In this document: piece by piece, positions 57,549-64,000 of the stretch
Layout: every line of letters begins with the position of its first letter
Position numbering within the stretch: the stretch's first letter is position 1
Assembly (NCBI GenBank): GCA_036245525.1
Contig: BTPG01000004.1
Location: forward strand, 162,560,574-162,624,573
Length of the DNA stretch: 64,000 nt
From: Semisulcospira habei
Taxonomy: Eukaryota > Mollusca > Gastropoda > Semisulcospiridae
Reading direction: 5' to 3'
Program-made: the position numbers and the translations under genes
The notes under the pieces: model-generated
The model's database searches: none
What the model saw: the letters and a program-made list of their open reading frames with translations, nothing else
What the model was told of the DNA's origin: nothing

Positions 57549-58122
57549 AATAATAATAATATACGGTATTTATAATGCGCTTATCTTATAATAACTCTAA
57601 GCGCGCACTCACAACTCGCAAACGCATGCGCACGCTTTAGACAATGACTCACGTAACACAAATAGTGAAAATACATTACGACGGTCAGCTTGGGGTGGGG
57701 AGTGTGGTGATATAGTGCTAGAACTGTTGAAAGAGGTGAGTTTTGAGGGCGGACTGGAAGGAGGAGAGCGAGTGTTTCTGACGGAGAGAGAGTGGGAGAG
57801 TGTTCCAGGTGGATGGACCGTATACTGAGAAGGAGCGGGGGCCGAAAGTGCTGAGTTTGGTGCGGGGGATGAGGAGGCGGAGAGGGTCGGAGGGAGCGGG
57901 GAGGAGTGTAGGGGTGGAGTAAGTTGGAGAGATAGGCAGGAGCGTAGTTGTTCAGGGATTTGTAGCAGAGAGACAGAATCTTGTATTGGATGCGTTGGGG
58001 GATGGGGAGCCAGTGAAGGAGCTTGAGCAGGGGAGTGATGTGGTCGGATTTTTTCTTTCTGAGGACGAGGCGGGCAGCATTGTTCTGGACGCGCTGGAGA
58101 GTGAGAGTGGTGGAGTGAGGAA
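57549..58122 (-). pseudogene. 5'-truncated L2-type LINE, C-terminal end and 3' tail
   Basis: On the minus strand it reads LQRVQNNAARLVLRKKKSDH, ITPLLKLLHWLPIPQRIQYK and SLNNYAPAYLSNLL. A frame change near 57880 follows, then RTKLSTFGPRSFSVYGPSTW, NTLPLSLR and SSFQSALKTHLFQQF with a stop. This is the conserved tail of L2/CR1-group reverse transcriptases. The 3' UTR ends gcgcttagagttattataag, ataagcgcattataaat and (ATT)n, the typical L2 3' end. The palm domain is missing through truncation. Confidence 0.85.
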
Positions 58123-58125
58123 GGC

Positions 58126-58265
58126 TTTAGACCAATGGCTTTAGTTCAAGGGTGGTGCCAGAATAGCTTGGCGCCTAGAGGCGCCAAGCTATTCTGGCAC
58201 TACCCTTGAAATATTTTAGTCAAACTTATTTCACACACTGGTGTATTCCGAATGACAAGGGTTAA
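58126..58265. mobile_element. TTAA palindromic element, hairpin family 1, truncated
   Basis: The core palindrome at 58140-58213 (tagttcaagggtggtgccag and complement) and the right end (ttatttcacacactggtgtattccg...gggttaa, TTAA 58262-58265) are present. The left end is cut at the L2 fragment. Confidence 0.65.
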
Positions 58266-58518
58266 AGGCGCAATGTAGGTGGTGAGTCAGAAAATGGACA
58301 TTCTATCTTTGATGACCAACATGTAAAACGCCGCTGCTCACATGCACATGTGCACAGTAGCGTTTTCTATATTTGTCCGTAACCAAAGTTCTGGCAGTGG
58401 TGACGTTGCGCTGTACGATTCTCATAGACTTTACTTCACTCACTCACTATACGTCTCATGCTACAGTCTGCCATCAGCTCTGTGGATGTGAAATCAGGAT
58501 ATGCTTCGACACCGCGCA
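58266..58518. other. No gene recognised
   Basis: No supported feature. Confidence 0.4.
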
Positions 58519-58562
58519 TTAACTCATTCGAGACGTTCTGCCTACGTATACGCGGCGATGTT
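58519..58562. repeat. Half copy of hairpin family 2
   Basis: ttaactcattcgagacgttctgcctacgtatacgcggc is one arm of family 2; the complementary arm is absent. Confidence 0.5.
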
Positions 58563-58730
58563 AATGATGCCCTTGAATTCTCCACCATTCCGCACCGAGC
58601 ATATCATAATATGTTGGTACTCCGCTAAAGTGACTTCAGCAAAGAGAGGTCAGAGTATAGCTGAAATCACTATGACAGAGTACCTACACTTGAGACCACC
58701 GTGTTTTGGTTTGTCAGGATGACAGACACA

Positions 58731-58789
58731 CTGGTTACCTCCCTCGATCCTCTAAGCATCATGCTTAGTCGATCGTGGGAGATAACCAG
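58731..58789. repeat. 29-bp-arm hairpin
   Basis: 58731-58759 pairs with 58761-58789 (25 of 29 bases) around a single-base loop; the inner ctaagcat / atgcttag arms are perfect. Confidence 0.7.
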
Positions 58790-59164
58790 CATGGGTAACA
58801 GATTATCAACACATCAGGTTTGACTACAGACTGAAATCAGACATCAATCTTACTTATACTCTACATGCCGGATTGGCAAAATCTGTACACGCATGTCGTT
58901 AGTATTGAATACCTGCCACATCTATGGGTCGACCAAGGGCAAATTTAGCTCGGTCGTTTGTGCAAGAGTCTTGAATTAACTGATGTACTGATCAATGCCT
59001 CACAAGATTCGAAATCAGAGTGAAAACGCCTGTATTGATCGACATGTGTCCTCAGTACTGCATGTCAGTTCAACGCTACGGCTCGGGTGGTGGAGCGGAG
59101 AATGCGGTGTGTTGGTTAAGTCACTAACCTGCATCATTCCATCAGTAAAGGCATAGATTAAAGG
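58790..59164. other. No gene recognised
   Basis: No supported feature. Confidence 0.4.
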
Positions 59165-59645
59165 AGGGTGTCAAACGTTTTGTTTCGGACACCTTAACTG
59201 ACACAGAAGGCTCCCAGCTTGCCTTTCACTGGCAATGATTGTACCAACTGGGGTGGGAGGTTGGGGGCGTGTCAGGACTTTTCCACCACAGGCAGAAACC
59301 TCAAACAGAAAACACCACAATCTCAAGGGGATTTGCACTCTCCAAGGGAGGGGTTTCCGAACTCCATACAAGAGAAAATTATGTAGCAGTGCACGGTGTT
59401 CGTGGGGTGGTGGATCCACAAGCCCTGAACCCCACCTCCCACCCCCACCTCCCACCCCCACCCCCACCCCTCGGCACACACTGCAATCGCTCTTCTTGTG
59501 TCAAGACTCTCAATATCAAATGACGGGGGGGGGGGGGGGGGCAGACTCCCCCAAAAGAGACTTTCTTATAGCATTTTAAAGAATTTTTGGTCTGGGGAGG
59601 GGGGGTCCGGAATCCCTGCCCCCCCCCCCCCCAATATCCGCCGCT
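59165..59645 (+). repeat. G/C-rich dispersed repeat (family G)
   Basis: It shares aagactctc...aatatcaaa, G run, cccaaaagagactttcttatagcatttt, gaatttttggtc..ggtccggaatccctgcc, C run and atatccgccgctac with 19540-19735. The left part (gtcaggacttttccaccaca, ggcagaaacctcaaacag) is a diverged copy of the gtggccgaaaaatcaaaca core region. Confidence 0.65.
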
Positions 59646-59772
59646 ACATGTTCTTAGAAATTAGAAATGTCTACTTTACCAGCCACAATGTAAAATTAAC
59701 TGCAACTGACGAGCATTCAGCCACTTCTCATCTGGTCATCTGGGTGTGGAGAGGATGGGTACACGGGCGTTG

Positions 59773-59799
59773 TGTATGTGTGTGTGTATGTGTGTGTGT

Positions 59800-59877
<78 letters not shown>
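59773..59877. repeat. (TG)n microsatellite
   Basis: About 50 TG units with a few TA interruptions. Confidence 0.95.
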
Positions 59878-59879
<2 letters not shown>

Positions 59880-60007
59880 TAATGTCTCGGTCTGCATGCT
59901 TGTCAGTTCTTTCCTCACTAAACATGTTCATAATGTTATGTTCAGTGTTTGATTTACCCTGCAAGTAGGGAGCACCACTTGAACAGTCAGTATACTGGCA
60001 TTCTTGC

Positions 60008-60086
60008 TTAACTGATTCGAGACGTGCCGCCTCCGGATATGCGGCTTATTTCGCGTATCCGGAGGGGGCACGTCTCGAATGAGTTA
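60008..60086. mobile_element. TTAA palindromic element, hairpin family 2
   Basis: ttaactgattcgagacgtgcc... and ...ggcacgtctcgaatgagtta form the outer arms, with inner arms tccggatatgcgg / cgcgtatccgga. Almost the same sequence as 15711-15790. Confidence 0.75.
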
Positions 60087-60420
60087 TATATATATTTCAC
60101 CTACAATACTGCGCTGCTTAGTCTTGCACAGAACAGCCCCCATAAAACTAACCTAAAAATATATAATTGTCATACGCAGCTGAGCACACTCGCCATTCAC
60201 TGTAACTATTTTCATTATACTATAGCACGCTGGGATTTTTATTGTAAAATTAATTTGTTAAGTTTAACAAGCCCAATGAACAAGCCTAATGTTTTAGTGA
60301 GATGGCATTTGTTTTGATTATAGCGTATGTCACTGTTTGCGCTTATGTATATATTCCTCTGTGAATGTGCCCCATTTTGTATATGATTTTGCTTTGGGCC
60401 TTGTTAATAAAAGTCAATGA
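60087..60420 (+). other. AT-rich sequence with polyadenylation-like end
   Basis: No protein is recognised. An AATAAA at about 60405 is followed by gtcaatgagtcaaag, which resembles short tandem LINE 3' ends; not enough is present to classify it. Confidence 0.3.
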
Positions 60421-60712
60421 GTCAAAGTTTAATAAACTTTATTGAACATTCTGAAATGGTCTAATTTTAAAATGTCCATATTCCAGTACAGTTTTAATTG
60501 GAATTCATCAAATGGTCTGTCATTATATGTACCGCAAACTGTGTCTGTTTGGCAATTAAAGATCACAGCTTGTATTTAAATGCATGTGTATGTGTTAGGC
60601 AAAACAGAAAACAGGAAAGTTATTTTACATCGCAACACCGTCATAACAATCGTTCAATGCCCAATAGGCAAACATCAGTCTCTCTCTTGGCTTGACTTCG
60701 CGAACGAAGATT
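60420..60712 (-). other. 3' UTR of the RTE-like LINE
   Basis: Minus-strand sequence after the stop, including ggcaactcctataaaatctt and gcgaagtcaagccaagagag. An AATAAA (minus) lies at about 60440. The exact end and any target duplication are not resolved. Confidence 0.45.
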
Positions 60713-62215
60713 TTATAGGAGTTGCCCACGACGTCTGCAGGCTTGTTCGTGGCTGCGGAGGCCAATCCGAGACAGGCAGGTTCGACCGCAGTGGCTGCAG
60801 GGGAAGGTATGGTCAGGGTTCTGAGCTGCGGCATCTCTGTTTTTTCTCCTGAGCCGCTTGTCCTTAAGGCTAGCTCTGTGAGAGTCCTCAAAGGAGACAG
60901 CTGCCTTGTAAATGGTGGAGCGCCAGGTGTCACGGTCCGCAGCAAGCGAAGACCACTGGTGATGGTCGATTTGGCAGGCACTAAGTGACTTCTTGAGACA
61001 GTCTTTGTATCTCTTTTTTGGTGCCCCTCTGTCACGGTGTCCAGTAGCAAGCTCGCCGAACAGGGTGATCTTTGGTAGGCGATGATCCTCCATCCTGGAG
61101 ACATGCCCCGCCCAGCGGAGCTGTGTCCGCAGCAGCAAAGCCTCGATGCTCACAGTTTCAGCCTGTTCAAGGACCTCGACGTTGGTGACATAGTCACTCC
61201 AGTGAATGCCCAGGATGGTACGCAGGCAGCGCTGGTGGAAGCGTTCGAGGAGTCGTAGTTGGCTCCGGTAGAGTGCCCAGGACTCGGAACCATACAGCAG
61301 GGTGGTGAGGACCACAGCTCTATACACGCTGATCTTGGTGCCTGTTTTCAGCTGTTGATTGTGCCACACCCGCTTGAAAAGTCGCCCGAAAGCGCTGTTC
61401 GCTTTTGCCAGCCTGCTGTCAAGCTCCTTGTCCAGCTTGGCGTCCGACGTGATAACGCAGCCAAGGTAAGTAAACTGGTGCACTGACTTTAGTTCAGACT
61501 CGCCAATGGTGATGTGAGGAGGGCGATACACTGTCTTGGGTACCGGCTGATGGAGGACCTCTGTCTTTTTCAGACTGACCTCGAGTCCAAAGAGCTGGGC
61601 AGCATCTGCGAAGCAAGTCGTGATGCGCTGCAGGGCTCTCTCTGTGTGTGCAACGAGGGCAGCATCATCAGCAAAAAGCAGCTCACGAATCAGTTGGTCT
61701 AGGGTTTTCGTGTGGGCCTGCAGTCGTCTGAGGTTGAACAGGCTGCCATCGAGACGATACCTGATGTACACTGCATCGTCATCATCGAGGTCCACTGTGG
61801 CCTGCTTCAACATCATGCTAAAAAAGATGGTGAAGAGGGTCGGTGCCAGCACGCAGCCCTGCTTTACGCCGTTGAGAATAGGGAATGGTTCTGAGAGGTC
61901 ATTGTTGAGTCTGACCTGGCCTTGCTGGTCCTCGTGTAGCTGGACAATCATGTTGAGGAACTTTGGGGGACAGCCAAGTCGCTCCAGGATCTGCCACATG
62001 CCTTGCCTGCTCACAGTGTCGAACGCTTTTGTTAGGTCGACAAATGTTACGTACAGCCCTTTGTTCTGCTCGCGGCACTTCTCCTGTAGCTGTCTCAGCA
62101 CAAAGACCATATCGGTGGTGCTCCTGTTTGCTCTGAAGCCACACTGGCCCTCTGGGAGTTGGTCTTCAGCGATGGCAGTGGGCAGTGGGCAGATGTTCAC
62201 ATCTGCACGGGACAT
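60713..62215 (-). CDS. RTE-like LINE reverse transcriptase, 3' half, open
   Basis: 500 open codons on the minus strand, LINE-like from about residue 12 (PTAIAEDQLPEGQCGFRANR). Motifs in order: FVDLTKAFDTV (58-68, catalytic Asp), NGVKQGCVLAPTLF (115-128), LLFADDAALVAH (179-190, FADD at 181-184), TYLGCVITSDAKLDKELDSR (249-268), TTLLYGSESWALYR (304-317) and a C-terminal C2H2-like CSHCGRTCLSRIGLRSHEQAC (about 474-494). Residues 1-11 are not LINE-like, and the reading is cut at its 5' side at about 62183, where sequence in the opposite orientation begins. The enzyme makes cDNA at the nicked target. The absence of stops over 1.5 kb marks a young copy. Clade RTE-like is inferred from motif wording. 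Confidence 0.85.
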   Translation of the reverse strand: MSRADVNICPLPTAIAEDQLPEGQCGFRANRSTTDMVFVLRQLQEKCREQNKGLYVTFVDLTKAFDTVSRQGMWQILERLGCPPKFLNMIVQLHEDQQGQVRLNNDLSEPFPILNGVKQGCVLAPTLFTIFFSMMLKQATVDLDDDDAVYIRYRLDGSLFNLRRLQAHTKTLDQLIRELLFADDAALVAHTERALQRITTCFADAAQLFGLEVSLKKTEVLHQPVPKTVYRPPHITIGESELKSVHQFTYLGCVITSDAKLDKELDSRLAKANSAFGRLFKRVWHNQQLKTGTKISVYRAVVLTTLLYGSESWALYRSQLRLLERFHQRCLRTILGIHWSDYVTNVEVLEQAETVSIEALLLRTQLRWAGHVSRMEDHRLPKITLFGELATGHRDRGAPKKRYKDCLKKSLSACQIDHHQWSSLAADRDTWRSTIYKAAVSFEDSHRASLKDKRLRRKNRDAAAQNPDHTFPCSHCGRTCLSRIGLRSHEQACRRRGQLL

Positions 62216-62852
62216 AGACGACCCCGCCCTCCACGAGTCGCCTGCTGCCTTGCAGGCCTGGCCGCTTGGCTGCGGAAAGGCTAAGGGAGGAAACCCCTGA
62301 CATCAAAGCCCCCGTGTCTCCGGGGAAGGCTTTTGAGCCAGAGACTAGGACAAGGACAGTCTGATATAAAACCTACGACCCGAGGACCTCGATGCCATCG
62401 TCCCAGCTTGCTAGGCCATGGCAGATGAACCAAGGGTTTAAAGGGTGGGGCCAGTACTGCGCACACTGCACTCCACCAAAAAGCTCCACCGCGCAGGCTT
62501 TAGGAAACGTCCACAGACCATGACACTGACCATTCCAAGTCCTGTAGCGACGGGCGAGGGGCGAAACGGCAGGTGAAAGATGTCACTGGAAGCCGCAGTC
62601 TCAAACCTGCATGCAGGCGGTTCAGGATATTGGTCGCCTGATGTTGACCTGGGGATGACAACATCACTCGGCACACCCTGAACGACCAAGCAGCCTTCTC
62701 TAGGGACAGCACTGCTTGCTCCACACGGAGAGGGGCCTAGAAAAGGTGGCCTAACCAAAGCTCGTCCCCTCGCAACCCCAGTTGGCTAGCCGCGGTCAAC
62801 GGGCATCTTCTCCTGCGGTCAAAAAACAAGAAAGAATAACGGATCCACTCTC
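62184..62852 (+). other. 5' region of the plus-strand RTE-like LINE half
   Basis: GC-rich sequence with no long plus-strand frame between the head-to-head junction and the endonuclease ATG. It is probably the 5' UTR of the element. Confidence 0.45.
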
Positions 62853-64000
62853 ATGACGACCACGACCGGACTCAACGTAGCATGCTGGAACGTCCGTACC
62901 ATGCTCGACAAAGCAGACAGCGGACGCCCTGAACGTCGCTCCGCCCTCATTGCCCATGAATTGCGGAGGTTAAACATCGACATCGCCGCGCTCAGCGAAG
63001 TACGCCTTCCGGACGAAGGCAGCCTCCAAGAACTTGGTGCTGGGTACACCCTCTACTGGTCAGGCAGGCCTGCATCAGAAAGACGGCTTTCAGGCGTGGG
63101 TTTCATGGTCAAGACATCCATTGCGACTAAGCTGGAAAACCTACCAACGGGCCACTCAGACCGCATCATGTCCATGCGCCTCCCACTGAGACACCAGCAG
63201 CACGTCACCCTTCTCAGTGTGTACTCCCCAACCCTCCTGGCAGAGCCTGCTGAAAAGGACAAGTTTTACACTGACCTGCGCAGCCTCCTACAGAGTACCC
63301 CTGCAGACGACAAAGTCATCATCCTTGGCGACTTCAACGCCAGAGTGGGCCAGGACTCTGAAGCCTGGAAAGGAGTCCTCGGCAAGCATGGCGTGGGGAA
63401 CTGCAATGACAATGGCCGCCTACTGTTGGAGTTCTGTGCGGAGCAGCAACTGGTCATCACCAACACTACTTTTCAGCAAAAGGACAGTCGAAAGACCACC
63501 TGGATGCATCCTCGCTCCAAACACTGGCACCTTATCGACTATGTCCTAGTGCGTCAGAGGGACCGCAGTGACGTCCTCCTCACCAGAGTGATGCCCAGCG
63601 CAGAGTGCCACACTGACCACCGCCTTGTCCGCTGCAAACTCAGGCTCCACTTCAAGCCAAAACCCAAGAAATGGGGGCCCCCCAAGAAAAAGCTTGATGT
63701 TGCCAGCCTTCAGCGTGACGATGTGAAAGCTGCCTTTCAGACAGATTTACAGCGCAGGCTCAAAGACACAGCGGACCCAGTAGACTCCTCCCCTGAAACA
63801 CTTTGGGAACAACTGAAAACTGCTATTGCAAAATCCTCTGCAGAAGTCTTGGGTTTCGCCAGAAAGAAGAACAAAGACTGGTTTGACGAAAACGATGTAG
63901 AGATCCAGGAACACCTAGCAAAAAAAAGAGCCGCCCATCAGGCCCACCTAGCCCAGCCTTCCTGCCCTGTGAAGAAGTCTGCCTTCCGCCTCGTCTGCAG
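62853..64000 (+). CDS. RTE-like LINE endonuclease, 5' half, open at window end
   Basis: From ATG at 62853 the frame is open for 382 codons and runs off the window. It is an APE-type endonuclease with its catalytic set present: Asn13 in CWNVRT, Glu49 in LSEVRL, Tyr124 in VYSPT, Asp160 and Asn162 in LGDFNARVG, TTWMHPRS (215-222), Asp229 in LIDYVLV, and Asp255-His256 in TDHRLV. A basic linker (KPKPKKWGPPKKK) and the start of the pre-RT region (KDWFDENDVEIQEHL) follow. It nicks target DNA to start insertion. Orientation is opposite to the reverse-transcriptase half at 60.7-62.2 kb. Either this is one element with a 5' inversion or two copies lie head to head. Confidence 0.88.
   Translation, partial: MTTTTGLNVACWNVRTMLDKADSGRPERRSALIAHELRRLNIDIAALSEVRLPDEGSLQELGAGYTLYWSGRPASERRLSGVGFMVKTSIATKLENLPTGHSDRIMSMRLPLRHQQHVTLLSVYSPTLLAEPAEKDKFYTDLRSLLQSTPADDKVIILGDFNARVGQDSEAWKGVLGKHGVGNCNDNGRLLLEFCAEQQLVITNTTFQQKDSRKTTWMHPRSKHWHLIDYVLVRQRDRSDVLLTRVMPSAECHTDHRLVRCKLRLHFKPKPKKWGPPKKKLDVASLQRDDVKAAFQTDLQRRLKDTADPVDSSPETLWEQLKTAIAKSSAEVLGFARKKNKDWFDENDVEIQEHLAKKRAAHQAHLAQPSCPVKKSAFRLVC

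Noticed and set aside
61259..62300. Several open frames opposite the RTE-like reverse transcriptase
   Set aside because: Shadows of a conserved coding frame on the other strand; no motifs of their own.

Overview
The window looks like a repeat-dense stretch of an invertebrate animal genome, probably a marine mollusc. The pointers are GT-AG introns, a rhodopsin-type peptide GPCR, CR1/L2/RTE-type LINEs, Tc1 and Harbinger elements, many long CA/TG microsatellites and abundant short TTAA-flanked palindromic elements. The species call is inference; eukaryotic origin is certain. There are no operons, rRNA genes, CRISPR arrays or recognisable tRNA genes.

Layout. 0-4 kb: C-rich low complexity, a 23-bp perfect hairpin, and two copies of a dispersed element that carries its own CA tract (family A). 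4.09-6.69 kb: a 52-bp minisatellite with exactly 50 copies. 6.7-7.9 kb: a TATA-like palindrome, CA tracts and a candidate exon for a small secreted protein. 9-17.6 kb: more family A modules, TTAA-flanked palindromic elements, and a dispersed repeat built on about 160-bp units that each carry an AGGTCA direct repeat. 17.7-19 kb: a LINE insertion with a textbook 5' inversion and a 12-bp target duplication. 19-26 kb: G/C-rich dispersed repeats, LINE fragments and TTAA elements.

26.3-37 kb is the most striking block. A 75-bp minisatellite of about 5.5 kb reads in frame into ORF1 of a CR1-type LINE (coiled coil, then an SGNH-type esterase). A spacer and a nearly full-length ORF2 (APE endonuclease plus reverse transcriptase) follow. 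38.5-40.1 kb: a complete but dead Tc1-like transposon with inverted ends and a TA duplication. 40.8-41.8 kb: the last two coding exons of a GPCR gene (TM7 and cytoplasmic tail). Their intron starts with a CA tract and ends with a TG tract that abuts the acceptor, so the two splice sites could be held together by RNA pairing.

42-54 kb: further family A copies in both orientations, a PIF/Harbinger-like element with a MADF-domain remnant, and a second copy of the AGGTCA repeat. 54.9-58.3 kb: a decayed second Tc1-like element, a 286-bp foldback flanked by a 14-bp direct repeat, a likely first exon of a nuclear protein (minus strand), and an L2-type LINE 3' end. 60.4-64 kb: an RTE-like LINE whose 3' half (minus strand, 500 open codons) and 5' half (plus strand, intact endonuclease, open to the window edge) lie head to head.

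Host genes supported here are few: the GPCR exons are secure, the nuclear-protein exon is likely, and the secreted-protein exon is tentative. Almost everything else is mobile DNA or tandem repeat. Most long open frames through repeats are phase effects.
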